A stretch of 64,000 bases of DNA from Rugosibacter aromaticivorans (GTDB taxonomy: Bacteria > Pseudomonadota > Gammaproteobacteria > Burkholderiales > Rhodocyclaceae), in assembly GCF_000934545.1 (NCBI RefSeq), contig NZ_CP010554.1, forward strand, positions 2,666,001 through 2,730,000, written 5' to 3'. A program made the translations under genes and the position numbers. Numbering within the stretch: the stretch's first letter is position 1; each line of letters begins with the position of its first letter. Shown piece after piece: positions 18,017 to 28,380 of the stretch. The notes under the pieces are model-generated. The model was not told the origin of the DNA and did no database searches. It saw nothing but the letters and a program-made list of their open reading frames with translations.

Positions 18017-18844
18017 TCAAGCGGCCCACGTCACCCAGCCCCAGTGCCACGAGGCGAGAATCAGCAAACCAAAGCCAATGCGATACCAGGCAAACGGGGT
18101 GAAATCGTGGTGCGCAATAAACCGCAACAGCCAGCGCACGCAGACGAAGGCAGACACAGCCGCCGTGACAAAACCGATAATCCATAAATCAAGATCTTGC
18201 CACCTGAGCAGTGCGCGGTCGCGATACAGCTCATACATGCTGGCCAGAATCAGCGTAGGCATGGCCAGAAAGAATGAAAACTCGGTTGCCGCGCGGCGCG
18301 ACAAACCATACAGCAGGCCACCAATAATCGTGGCGCCCGAGCGTGACGTGCCGGGAAACAAGGCCAGCGCCTGGAACAAGCCCATCACCAGCGCATCTCG
18401 CGGGGTAAGCGCTTCGATGGTTTCGATGCGCACGGTATGCGTGCGCCGCTCTGCCCACAGTATGACCAACCCGCCGCCGATCAACAGGCTGGCCACGACG
18501 GGTGCGGTAAATAAATGCGCCTTGATGACTTTGCCAAACGCCAGCCCAAGCACGGCCAGTGGCAAAAAGGCGATGGCGATATTAAGGACAAAACGGCGCG
18601 AGGCTGGGTCATTACCTTGCCACACACCGCGCCCTATCTGCGCCAGGCGCTGGCGATATTCCCAGCATACGGCGAGAATCGCTCCGGACTGGATGACAAT
18701 CTCAAACAGCTTGCCGCGCTCGTCGTTAAAATCAAGCAGAGAACCGGCAAGAATCAGATGGCCGGTGGATGAAATGGGCAAAAACTCGGTAAGCCCTTCG
18801 ACAAGCCCCAGAATCAGGGCTTGCAGGTGTGGATAGAAGTCCAT
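18017..18844 (-). CDS. uppP: Undecaprenyl-diphosphate phosphatase UppP (BacA)
   Basis: 275 residues, a polytopic inner-membrane protein. Motifs are [20 protein letters not shown] with the catalytic Glu and Ser region and [20 protein letters not shown] with the PGxSRSG signature. It recycles undecaprenyl diphosphate to the monophosphate carrier used for peptidoglycan and LPS O-unit synthesis. Length and motifs are normal. It lies 21 bp upstream of yqiA on the same strand. Confidence 0.96.
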   Translation of the reverse strand: MDFYPHLQALILGLVEGLTEFLPISSTGHLILAGSLLDFNDERGKLFEIVIQSGAILAVCWEYRQRLAQIGRGVWQGNDPASRRFVLNIAIAFLPLAVLGLAFGKVIKAHLFTAPVVASLLIGGGLVILWAERRTHTVRIETIEALTPRDALVMGLFQALALFPGTSRSGATIIGGLLYGLSRRAATEFSFFLAMPTLILASMYELYRDRALLRWQDLDLWIIGFVTAAVSAFVCVRWLLRFIAHHDFTPFAWYRIGFGLLILASWHWGWVTWAA

Positions 18845-18880
18845 GAAATGAAATTTCCTTTTATGTTCTCCGCGCTGACC

Positions 18881-19294
18881 TCAATCGGTCCACGGGTTGA
18901 TGACATCCAATCCTGAATCAACAAAATCGCGCACGTTGCGAGTGACCAGGCTCAGGCCATGATGCGCGGCGGTCGCTGCCAATAGGCTGTCGATAGCCGG
19001 AACCGGGCGCTTCGCTGCCGCCATCAACCGCCCCCAGCGGTCAGCCACCTGCACATCGACTGAGAGAATCCGGCCGGTAAAGAAGATCGGCAGTTCCGCT
19101 TCGAGCCAATCCAGCAGGGCGGTCCGGCGATCTGCGTCAGCCATGCCTTCGACACCCTTGCGCAATTCGCCCAGCGTCAACACACTCAGGAACAAGGTGG
19201 ATGCCGGACGCCGGGCAAACCACTCGACAACACCAGCGTTGGGCGTTTTGCGGCGCAGTTCCGAGAGAACATTGGTATCGAGCAGATAGCTCAA
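18881..19294 (-). CDS. vapC: VapC-like PIN-domain toxin
   Basis: 137 residues from a TTG start that overlaps the antitoxin stop (TTGA). The PIN acidic residues are visible in YLLDTNVLSELRR, LGELRKGVEGM and PAIDSLLAATAAHHGLSLVT followed by RNVRDF. It resembles the FitB-like branch of VapC ribonucleases, which cleave specific RNAs until bound by their antitoxin. It forms a two-gene module with the upstream Phd-like gene. The rare TTG start and overlap probably keep toxin below antitoxin. Confidence 0.88.
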   Translation of the reverse strand: MSYLLDTNVLSELRRKTPNAGVVEWFARRPASTLFLSVLTLGELRKGVEGMADADRRTALLDWLEAELPIFFTGRILSVDVQVADRWGRLMAAAKRPVPAIDSLLAATAAHHGLSLVTRNVRDFVDSGLDVINPWTD

Positions 19295-19542
19295 AGCACG
19301 ACCTCACGCGCGGCGCTGCGGTCGCGTTCGAACTCGATTTCTTCGAGCCCATACAACGGCGATTGGCGCATGAACTCCACGAGTGATTGTCCGCTGCCTG
19401 AGAGGTGCTCAAAGGTTGCCCGTGACAGCACCACAGCCACTGACCGGCCGTGCAGCGTGATGTCTTGCGGCCCCTCGCTTTCAGCGAGTTTTACGACTTC
19501 AGACAGGCGCGCTTTCGCTTCTTGCATTTGCCATGTGTGCAT
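19291..19542 (-). CDS. Phd/YefM-type antitoxin
   Basis: 83 residues. The N-terminal DNA-binding fold is of the Phd/YefM type (WQMQEAKARLSEVVKLAESE, QDITLHGRSVAVVLSRATFE), with a C-terminal toxin-binding tail (SPLYGLEEIEFERDRSAARE). It would neutralise the adjacent PIN toxin and repress the operon. A GGGAG ribosome-binding site precedes ATG 19542, and an inverted repeat lies over the presumed promoter. Confidence 0.88.
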   Translation of the reverse strand: MHTWQMQEAKARLSEVVKLAESEGPQDITLHGRSVAVVLSRATFEHLSGSGQSLVEFMRQSPLYGLEEIEFERDRSAAREVVL

Positions 19543-19555
19543 AATAACTCCCAGC

Positions 19556-19575
19556 TCTGACTATACAGGTCAGAG
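19556..19575 (-). promoter_or_regulatory. Operator-like palindrome at the toxin-antitoxin promoter
   Basis: CTCTGAC (19556-19562) and GTCAGAG (19569-19575) are a perfect 7-bp inverted repeat 14 bp upstream of the antitoxin start. Its centre reads TGTATAGT on the minus strand, a plausible extended -10 box. This is the expected layout for autorepression by the antitoxin-toxin complex. Confidence 0.5.
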
Positions 19576-19676
19576 TTTAGCAGGCCACAACGTTCAAACC
19601 AAGTACATATCAGCCTTGCTATTGAAACTCAACTTTAAGGATTACTTGGAAAAAGTCTTGTGTACGACGTTATCCA

Positions 19677-19937
19677 TCAAGGCGCAGTGGCTGTTTCCAG
19701 CTGTGCTAGCCAAATAAGCGCGGCCTCGCGGGTTTCGCCACACATCTCAACAGAAGGCTGCAACCCGCCACAACAGGCGGGGCGTTCCGGTAACCCAAAC
19801 AGGGCGCAACGATAATCTGTCGTCAAATGCTGGCACGGTAAGCGGGCCGGTTTATTGAGCGAGGAAATGGAGGGCGCAATGCAACACGCCCCGCAGCCGG
19901 GTCGACAGACGGGGGCGTGCTTGGCCGATACGGCCAC
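19677..19937 (-). CDS. YkgJ-family cysteine cluster protein
   Basis: 86 residues from a GTG start. Conserved cysteines are arranged as CRPGCGACCIAP, CQHLTTDYRCALFG and PACCGGLQPSVEMCG, the pattern of the small YkgJ/UPF0153 zinc- or iron-binding family of unknown function. It begins 14 bp after the thiC stop on the same strand, so it is probably co-transcribed with thiC. Family members are often called Fe-S oxidoreductases on weak grounds. Confidence 0.85.
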   Translation of the reverse strand: MAVSAKHAPVCRPGCGACCIAPSISSLNKPARLPCQHLTTDYRCALFGLPERPACCGGLQPSVEMCGETREAALIWLAQLETATAP

Positions 19938-19951
19938 GCCGTTAACTACGT

Positions 19952-21862
<1,911 letters not shown>

Positions 21863-21920
21863 TTACTGGAAAGACCCCATAAATGCAACCCATAGCGCAA
21901 GAGGGGCAAAGGTGCGGTGC

Positions 21921-22147
21921 GGAATACCGGGCGTTCGCCAGAATCACCTCCATGCCGCAATCCTCCAGAATTTCGAACCGGCACCCAGTCCACGTTCGTC
22001 GATTCCATGGCAACCGTGCGCTTGCCCACGCCAACAAGCCAGTCCGCCATTCGCTCCAGAGCTGCGGTGAAAGCCTGAAACGGCTGAACGGGCTCGTCAC
22101 TGACGTCTGGGGGGAACAGCGTACGGCAGCAGCCTGTTTCTATCCAT
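21921..22147 (-). mobile_element. IS110-family transposase remnant (N-terminal fragment, frameshifted)
   Basis: In one minus frame the DNA encodes AFTAALERMADWLVGVGKRT followed by VAMESTNVDWVPV; after a shift at about 21970-21980 the next frame continues FEILEDCGMEVILANARYS. Together these match the conserved start of IS110-type DEDD transposases (VAMESTGVYWIPVFEILE...LVNAR). The fragment ends abruptly about 100 bp before thiC. The rest of the element and its ends are missing, so it is a dead relic inside the 437-bp thiC-tetR intergenic region. Confidence 0.75.
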
Positions 22148-22198
22148 ACGGACCGGGCTGTTCCCGAAGGGCGGCTTTTTAGAAACTATGCATTTCAG

Positions 22199-22243
22199 TT
22201 GCTTTTTTGCAGCGCACCATTTATAATAACCCGATAGTTATTA
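22199..22243 (+). promoter_or_regulatory. Sigma-70 promoter and operator palindrome for the tetR-RND operon
   Basis: TTGCTT (22199-22204), a 17-nt spacer and TATAAT (22222-22227) form a near-consensus promoter. TAATAAC (22224-22230) and GTTATTA (22237-22243) form a 7-bp inverted repeat overlapping the -10 and start region, a likely binding site for the TetR protein encoded 15 bp downstream. Confidence 0.65.
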
Positions 22244-22257
22244 ATGGATAATGCCCT

Positions 22258-22938
22258 ATGACTGCCAAGACAATGGTTACCCGCCCAACGCCTGTCGCCA
22301 AACCCGTCCGCCGCCGCAGAAAAGAAGCCCGCCCAAGTGAGCTGATGGAAGCAGCGATCGAGTTATTCATTGCGCGCGGCTATGCAGCTACGCGCAGCGA
22401 GGATATTGCCGCACGCGCGGGCGTCTCCAAAGCCACACTTTACCTTTATTTTGAGGATAAAGAAGCGCTGTTCAAGGCCGTGATTACCCAGGGGGTGGTG
22501 CCTATTCTTGATGAAGGCGCGCACCTGATCGATGAGTTTACCGGTGATTCTGGCACCTTATTGCGCGAGTTGCTCACGCGGTGGCACGTCCGTTTCAGCG
22601 CTTCCCCGCTGGGTGGAATTCCCAAACTGATGATTAGCGAGGCGCGCAATTTTCCTGAGCTGGCGCTTTATCACGAACAAATCGCCTATGCCCGCGCCCG
22701 TACGCTGCTAGGCCGCGTTATAGATCGTGGCGTGGCACGGGGCGAGTTTCGCTCGCTTGATCGGGATGCGGTAGTTGAGCTGCTGATCGCCCCACTACTG
22801 ATGCATTTCGTGTGGCAGCACTCCATGGGCGCCAGCGGCTGCCCAGTGGTTGATCCAACGCGCTATCTGAACACTCATCTTGATCTCATCCTCGCGGGCC
22901 TGGCGGCGCAGCCGCAGCCCCAATCGACTAAACGCTGA
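22258..22938 (+). CDS. TetR/AcrR-family transcriptional repressor
   Basis: 226 residues. The N-terminal helix-turn-helix is clear: LMEAAIELFIARGYAATRSE, DIAARAGVSKATLYLYFEDK, EALFKAVI. The C-terminal ligand domain is of the AcrR type (LLRELLTRWHVRFSASPLGG). A basic 20-residue tail precedes the domain. It lies directly upstream of the membrane-fusion and RND genes and behind a palindrome overlapping a good promoter, so it probably represses itself and the pump until a drug or metabolite binds. Confidence 0.92.
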   Translation: MTAKTMVTRPTPVAKPVRRRRKEARPSELMEAAIELFIARGYAATRSEDIAARAGVSKATLYLYFEDKEALFKAVITQGVVPILDEGAHLIDEFTGDSGTLLRELLTRWHVRFSASPLGGIPKLMISEARNFPELALYHEQIAYARARTLLGRVIDRGVARGEFRSLDRDAVVELLIAPLLMHFVWQHSMGASGCPVVDPTRYLNTHLDLILAGLAAQPQPQSTKR

Positions 22939-23013
22939 GCACTCACTTCACTCATTTTTTATTTGCGCTACCGCATGGCTCGCCACACACCTTTTCCGGA
23001 TTGATTTACCTCA

Positions 23014-24063
23014 ATGAAAAACCTGCCAATTGCCACCTGTTCTGCATTGCTTGCCACCACCTTGGCGCTGTCTGCCTGCCATCAAGCACCACCACCGCCG
23101 GTAAAAATTAAATCCGTGCGGGTAATGACAGTCGGCGCAGGGGCGGCGGCAGAGTCACGCGCATATTCTGGCGAAGTGCATGCACGGTTTGAAACCTTGC
23201 TGGGATTTCGCGTGCCGGGCAAGGTGGTTAGCCGCTTGGTTGATGCAGGTGCCGTGGTCAAACGCGGCCAGCCGCTAGCACGCATTGATGCAGCAGACTT
23301 TGCCTTGCAGGTGGAACAATCAGAAGCACAATCACGGCTGGCGGCAGCGGAACTCAAACGCTATCGCGATCTGCGAAGCAAAAACTTTGTCAGCCAGGCC
23401 GCCCTGGATGCGCGCGAAGCGACAGCCATATCAGCCCGGGCGCAAGCGCACATTACCCGTAACCAGGCTGCGTACACCACATTAACCGCCGACCGTGATG
23501 GCGTGATTGCGGCAGTGCTGGCCGAAGCCGGCCAAGTGGTCGCTGCCGGCCAGCCCATCTTCCGCCTTGCGCCCGATGGTGAACGCGAAGTGGCGATCAG
23601 CCTGCCGGAAGGCGACATCAGCCGTCTTAGCGCAGGCGCGCCGGCCGAAGTCAACTTATGGGCTCAAGGCGATCAAGCGCCTGCGCTGACTGGCAAGTTA
23701 CGCGAAATCTCTGCCGCAGCAGACCCTGTGACGCGCACTTATGCCGCGCGCGTGGCCTTGCCCGCTGCGCCCATGCGCCTGCCTGTAGGCCTCTCGGCAA
23801 CGGTGCGCTTTACCTCGCCAACCGCGGTTGGCGCCACGTTTGCGGTTCCACTCAAAGCAATTTTCCAGACAGCAAAACAAATGGCTGTCTGGAAAGTCGG
23901 CGCTGGTGATACGGTGGCACTGGCACCTGTCAGCGTGAGCCGGTACGAGGGTGACCAAGCCATCGTCACGCAAGGATTGTCTGCTGGTGATCATATTGTT
24001 AATGCAGGCGTCACCCTGCTGACAGCCGGGGAAAAAGTGCACGCCGTCGAGGCGCAACAATGA
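23014..24063 (+). CDS. RND efflux membrane-fusion (periplasmic adaptor) lipoprotein
   Basis: 349 residues. The lipoprotein signal ends LALSACHQAPPPP, with the lipobox Cys near residue 22. Then come a barrel-sandwich half-motif (GFRVPGKVVSRLVDAGAVVK), an alpha hairpin (QVEQSEAQSRLAAAELKRYR) and the second half (GVIAAVLAEAGQVVAAGQPI). It bridges the inner-membrane RND pump to an outer-membrane channel, presumably the TolC-like protein at 28.4 kb. The stop overlaps the pump start by 4 bp. A dispersed repeat copy (KVGAGDTVA) lies in the C-terminal membrane-proximal domain. Confidence 0.93.
   Translation: MKNLPIATCSALLATTLALSACHQAPPPPVKIKSVRVMTVGAGAAAESRAYSGEVHARFETLLGFRVPGKVVSRLVDAGAVVKRGQPLARIDAADFALQVEQSEAQSRLAAAELKRYRDLRSKNFVSQAALDAREATAISARAQAHITRNQAAYTTLTADRDGVIAAVLAEAGQVVAAGQPIFRLAPDGEREVAISLPEGDISRLSAGAPAEVNLWAQGDQAPALTGKLREISAAADPVTRTYAARVALPAAPMRLPVGLSATVRFTSPTAVGATFAVPLKAIFQTAKQMAVWKVGAGDTVALAPVSVSRYEGDQAIVTQGLSAGDHIVNAGVTLLTAGEKVHAVEAQQ
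23892..23916 (+). repeat. Dispersed intragenic repeat copy in the membrane-fusion gene
   Basis: Perfect core AGTCGGCGCTGGTGATACGG followed by T; read on the sense strand as KVGAGDTVA. Confidence 0.85.
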
Positions 24064-27000
24064 AAAACTTTAACGTCTCCGCCTGGTCCATTCGCCATCC
24101 GGCGATGGTGACGTATCTGATCATCGTACTGATGGTCGCGGGTGCCCTGGCCTACTTCAAACTGGGACGTGCCGAAGACCCCGACTTCACCTTTCGGGTG
24201 ATGGTGGTGCGTACCCTCTGGCCGGGCGCAACCGCAGAAGAAGTAGAGCAGCAGGTATCCGAGCGCATCGAAAAGAAGTTACAAGAGACATCAAACCTCG
24301 ATTTCGTCCGCTCCAGCTCCAAGCCAGGCGAATCGTTGATCTTTATTACGCTCAAGGAGGACACCCCCAAAACCTCCGTGCCCGAAGCTTGGCGGCAGGT
24401 GCGGCGCAAGCTGGACGATATACGCACCACCCTGCCCGCTGGCGTGATAGGCCCTTTCCCTAACGAAGAGTTTGGCGACGTCAACATGAATATCTTTGCC
24501 TTGGCCGGCAAGGATTTCACCATGGGCGAATTACGTCGTGAAGCGGATCGCATCGCACGTGAATTGCGTAATGCCGCCGATGTAAAAAAAGTCGAGTTGT
24601 TTGGTGTACAGGATGAAAAAATCTGGGTTGAAGCCGAGCCGCAACGACTTGCCGCCTTAGGCATTACAGCACCCCAATTGTTTGCGGCGCTGCAAAAACA
24701 AAATGCCGTCACGCCAGCGGGCTTTATCGACACCACCAGTGACCGCGTGCAAATCCGCATTACCGGCGCTTACAGTGCGGTGGAACAAATTCAGAATACG
24801 CAATTGCGCGTTGGTGGCCAGAGTTTCCGTTTGGGTGACATCGCACACATTCGGCGCGGCTACGCCGAACCTGCCAACTGGCGCATGCGCGTCAATGGCC
24901 AGGATGTAATCGGCATTGGTGTGGTCATGAAAGCCGGGGGTAACATTCTGGCACTCGGTCGCGACCTTGGCGCACGCACCGCTGCGTTAGGCCGCAATCT
25001 GCCTTTAGGCATGACGCTGCATCGCGTTGCCGATCAACCGAGCCTTGTCGCCAAGGCAATTGGCGTATTTCTGACGTCACTCGCTGAAGCCATTGCCATT
25101 GTGCTGGCAGTCTCCTTTCTCACGCTCGGCTGGCGTACGGGCCTGGTCGTGGCTTTGTCGATTCCGCTGGTGCTCGCCATCACCTTTTTGATGATGGACA
25201 CTTTGGGTATCGATCTGCAGCGCATTTCGTTAGGTGCATTGATTATTGCGCTGGGTCTGCTGGTCGATGACGCCATCATCGCTGTTGAAATGATGGTCGT
25301 GAAAATCGAACAAGGCTGGGATCGCGCCAAAGCCGCAAGCTTTGCCTATACCTCCACGGCTTTTCCAATGCTGACCGGCACACTCATCACTGCCGCCGGA
25401 TTTATTCCTGTCGGCTTTGCTAAATCCGGCCCGGGTGAATATGTATTCTCGATGTTTGTAGTCGTTACCACTGCGCTCGTTACTTCGTGGATTGTCGCGG
25501 TGGTATTCACTCCTTTTATTGGCTACCGTTTGCTGGATGTCGACAAGTTGCGCAAATTTGGTAGCGAGCACCATAGTGATATTTACGATACGCCTTTCTA
25601 CCAGCGCTTTCGCAGGGCGCTGGAAGCTTGCCTCACGCATCGCTGGAAAGTCATTGGTGTCACACTAGCTGTGTTTGCTCTCTCGTTGGTGGCTTTCAAT
25701 CTGTTTGTACAAAAACAGTTCTTCCCCCACGCGGATCGGCAGCAATTGATTGTAGACGTCTGGCTTCCACAAGGCGCGTCGATCCAGGCAACGACACAGA
25801 GCGTCGAACGCGTCGAGAAACTTCTCGCAAAAGAATCGGGTGTCGAGAGTTTCTCCAGTTATATCGGCAATGGCGCGCCCCGTTTTTATTTGCCGCAAGA
25901 CCAGCAATTGTTTAATGATAATTTTGGCCAACTTCTGGTCGTAGCAAAAAATGTCACTGATCGGGAAACACTGAAGAAAAAGCTCGAAGCCGAGTTTGCC
26001 GCACCTGATGGCCGCTGGGCTGAGGTACGGGCCCGCGTTATCCGGCTGGAAAATGGGCCGCCCGTGGGTTACCCCGTTCAGTTTCGCGTGATGGGTGAAG
26101 ACCTCGAGCAACTACGCACAATAGCTGGCAATGTGGCAGCCATCATGCGCAAACATGACAACCTGCAAGACGTTCACCTCGACTGGAACGATAAGGTGAA
26201 AAGTTTGAAGGTCGAGATCGACCAGGGTCGCGCGCGCGCACTGGGGGTGTCAACGCAAGAGGTTGCACAAGCCCTGCAAGCTTGGCTTAGCGGTGTAGCG
26301 ATCACACAGTATCGCGAAGCGGATCAGCTCATTGATGTTGTCTGGCGTGCCGAAGGCGCGAGCGCACGCACCCTGGAGCGTCTGCCTGATCTGGACATCC
26401 AGACAGAAGAAGGACGCCATGTGCCGCTGGCCCAGGTAGCGCGGCTCAAGCCGGTGCTTGAAGAAGGTCTGATCTGGCGCCGTAATCGCCTGCCGACCAT
26501 CAGCGTACGCGGCGATATTCGCGGGGAAGTTGAAGCTCCTACCGTGTCATCGGCCATCAATCCGCAACTGGACGCCATTCGCGCAAAATTACCGCCCGGC
26601 TTTCGCATCGAGATGGGTGGCTCGATTGAGGAATCGGCCAAAGCCGAGAAATCGATTGCGGCGGGGGTTCCATTGATGCTGGTGGTTGTGTTCACGCTTT
26701 TGATGGTGCAGCTGAACAGTATTAGCCGCAGCTTCATGGTGATTGCCATGGCGCCATTGGGCATGATCGGTGTGGCCATGGGGTTGATTATCTCTCGAGC
26801 ACCATTTGGTTTTGTCGCCACAACCGGCGTGATTGCACTCATGGGCATGATCATGCGCAATGCCGTGATTCTCGTCGATCAGATCAGGCAAGATGAAGAT
26901 GCCGGTAAAGCCCCGTGGGAGGCCATCGTGGATTCCACCGTGCGCCGTTTGCGGCCCATCATGCTCACCGGCGCAGCGGCAGTTCTGGCGATGATTCCGC

Positions 27001-27209
27001 TGGCATTTCAAGATTTCTGGGGACCGATGGCCATTGCCATCATGGGCGGGCTGCTCATTGCCACTTTCCTTACCTGTCTATTCTTGCCAGCGCTCTACGC
27101 CGCCACATTCAAAGTGCGCAAGCCCACCGCACCACTACAGCAAGAACCCCTGGATCAAACCAGCAGTCTCACGGCCCCCGATACGATAAAATCAGATGAT
27201 GGATACTAA
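24060..27209 (+). CDS. RND-family efflux pump permease (HAE-1 type)
   Basis: 1049 residues with the RND duplicated topology. The first helix is VTYLIIVLMVAGALAYF, followed by LGRAEDPDFTFRVMVV and a large periplasmic porter domain. Helices 2-6 include LAEAIAIVLAVSFLTLGWRT and the proton-relay segment LGLLVDDAIIAVEMMVVKIE, then a second porter domain and the C-terminal helices (VVVFTLLMVQLNSIS, ATTGVIALMGMIMRNAVILV). It exports toxic small molecules using proton influx. It is closest in style to AcrB-like but shorter-loop pumps of the VmeB/TriC group; the substrate cannot be predicted. Its stop overlaps the pcm start. Confidence 0.93.
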   Translation: MKNFNVSAWSIRHPAMVTYLIIVLMVAGALAYFKLGRAEDPDFTFRVMVVRTLWPGATAEEVEQQVSERIEKKLQETSNLDFVRSSSKPGESLIFITLKEDTPKTSVPEAWRQVRRKLDDIRTTLPAGVIGPFPNEEFGDVNMNIFALAGKDFTMGELRREADRIARELRNAADVKKVELFGVQDEKIWVEAEPQRLAALGITAPQLFAALQKQNAVTPAGFIDTTSDRVQIRITGAYSAVEQIQNTQLRVGGQSFRLGDIAHIRRGYAEPANWRMRVNGQDVIGIGVVMKAGGNILALGRDLGARTAALGRNLPLGMTLHRVADQPSLVAKAIGVFLTSLAEAIAIVLAVSFLTLGWRTGLVVALSIPLVLAITFLMMDTLGIDLQRISLGALIIALGLLVDDAIIAVEMMVVKIEQGWDRAKAASFAYTSTAFPMLTGTLITAAGFIPVGFAKSGPGEYVFSMFVVVTTALVTSWIVAVVFTPFIGYRLLDVDKLRKFGSEHHSDIYDTPFYQRFRRALEACLTHRWKVIGVTLAVFALSLVAFNLFVQKQFFPHADRQQLIVDVWLPQGASIQATTQSVERVEKLLAKESGVESFSSYIGNGAPRFYLPQDQQLFNDNFGQLLVVAKNVTDRETLKKKLEAEFAAPDGRWAEVRARVIRLENGPPVGYPVQFRVMGEDLEQLRTIAGNVAAIMRKHDNLQDVHLDWNDKVKSLKVEIDQGRARALGVSTQEVAQALQAWLSGVAITQYREADQLIDVVWRAEGASARTLERLPDLDIQTEEGRHVPLAQVARLKPVLEEGLIWRRNRLPTISVRGDIRGEVEAPTVSSAINPQLDAIRAKLPPGFRIEMGGSIEESAKAEKSIAAGVPLMLVVVFTLLMVQLNSISRSFMVIAMAPLGMIGVAMGLIISRAPFGFVATTGVIALMGMIMRNAVILVDQIRQDEDAGKAPWEAIVDSTVRRLRPIMLTGAAAVLAMIPLAFQDFWGPMAIAIMGGLLIATFLTCLFLPALYAATFKVRKPTAPLQQEPLDQTSSLTAPDTIKSDDGY

Positions 27210-27849
27210 ACAAGCCCGCTTTAACATGATTGAACAGCAACTGCGCCCTGCACGAGTGCTGGCAGCTAATGTGCTGACATTGTTCTCCGAAATAAAACGG
27301 GAAGAATTTGTGCCGCCGGCTTATCGCCATCTGGCGTTTGCCGCCGCTGCGATTCCCTTGGGCAATGGCGCTCACATGTTTACGCCCGAGCTGGAAGCCC
27401 GCGCCTTGCAAGCATTAGCCATGCGCCGTCACGAGAGAGTACTCGAGATCGGCACTGGCTCAGGCTATATGGCTGCGTTGCTCGGTGCGCATGCGGCCCA
27501 CGTGTTGTCCTATGAAATTGATCCAGCGTTGGCTGATTCAGCACGCGTTAATCTGGAACACGCCCGGGTGCGCAATGTCCAGGTTGTGACGGGGGATGGC
27601 TTAGCCGGGCTACCGACGCAGGCCCCGTTTCACGTCATCATGGTATCCGGTGCGGTTGCTGAGGTGCCGCAAACTTTGCTCGATCAATTAACGCCTGGCG
27701 GCCGTCTGTTTGCGGTAACAGGCACACGTCCCGCGATGGAAGCCACCCTGATACATCGCATTGAGCATCATTTTGAGCGTGTTGCCCTGTTTGAAACCGA
27801 CGCCGATTTTCTGCGCGGTGCAGAACCAGCGCCGCGTTTCGTTTTCTAA
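27196..27849 (+). CDS. pcm: Protein-L-isoaspartate O-methyltransferase family protein
   Basis: 217 residues. SAM-binding motif I is VLEIGTGSGYMAALLGAHA, followed by VLSYEIDPALADSARVNL, GDGLAGLPTQAPFHVIMVSG and LTPGGRLFAVTG. The class methylates isoaspartyl residues for repair, although the betaproteobacterial members beside tolC (which lack the usual Thr-Ile-Ser-Gln motif) may have another substrate. The first codons overlap the end of the RND gene by 14 bp. Gene order pcm-rhodanese-tolC-waaA is conserved in the class. Confidence 0.9.
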   Translation: MMDTKQARFNMIEQQLRPARVLAANVLTLFSEIKREEFVPPAYRHLAFAAAAIPLGNGAHMFTPELEARALQALAMRRHERVLEIGTGSGYMAALLGAHAAHVLSYEIDPALADSARVNLEHARVRNVQVVTGDGLAGLPTQAPFHVIMVSGAVAEVPQTLLDQLTPGGRLFAVTGTRPAMEATLIHRIEHHFERVALFETDADFLRGAEPAPRFVF

Positions 27850-27950
27850 AACGATACTTTTGCCACACCCTTCTGCCACCCCATCACTCGTGCTGATTAA
27901 AGTTTGCACGAGCTTGCGGCAACCCATCGGATAGCCCGACTGGAGAGACA

Positions 27951-28274
27951 ATGCATCAGATAACCGCCACGCAATTGCAAGAATGGTTAAGCGATAGCAC
28001 ACGCACACCGCCCGTATTACTGGATGTGCGCGAGCCGTGGGAATTTGCCACCTGCCATATCCCCCATGCGATCTCCATACCGATGAGCACTCTGCCTGCG
28101 CGTTATCCAGAACTTGATCACACGGCAGATATTGTCATGATTTGTCACCACGGCGCACGCAGCTTTCAATCCGGACTGTTTCTTGAAAACGCGGGGTTTA
28201 GCGCCATCACCAATTTGCAAGGTGGCATTGCAGCCTGGGCGCACGACGCTGACCCTGCTATGCCGACTTATTGA
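27951..28274 (+). CDS. Single-domain rhodanese-like protein
   Basis: 107 residues. The rhodanese fold shows VLLDVREPWEFATCHIPHAI, PARYPELDHTADIVMICHHG with the catalytic Cys in the CHHGARS loop, and FSAITNLQGGIAAWA. The loop is of the GlpE/PspE sulfurtransferase type, which carries persulfide sulfur in the cytoplasm. GGAGAG precedes the start. It lies between pcm and tolC as in other betaproteobacteria; its role there is unknown. Confidence 0.93.
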   Translation: MHQITATQLQEWLSDSTRTPPVLLDVREPWEFATCHIPHAISIPMSTLPARYPELDHTADIVMICHHGARSFQSGLFLENAGFSAITNLQGGIAAWAHDADPAMPTY

Positions 28275-28380
28275 CGACTTATTGACGGCGCATCGATCTT
28301 TTACGGGCAGGCTCACATTTTTCTCGCATGCTCTTAGCCGCTGCATTTTGTCAAATAACACCGACTTTACGGAGCACCTC

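Noticed and set aside
17994..18836. 280-codon open frame antisense to uppP
   Set aside because: Completely overlaps uppP, Ser/Arg-rich translation without domain features.
19908..19937. A repeat copy at the start of the YkgJ-family gene (GCCGTATC)
   Set aside because: Eight identical bases followed by poor similarity; too weak to count.
23124..23150. A second repeat copy in the membrane-fusion gene (TVGAGAAAES)
   Set aside because: Only GTCGGCGC and a scattered tail match; the GC-rich codons can explain it by chance.
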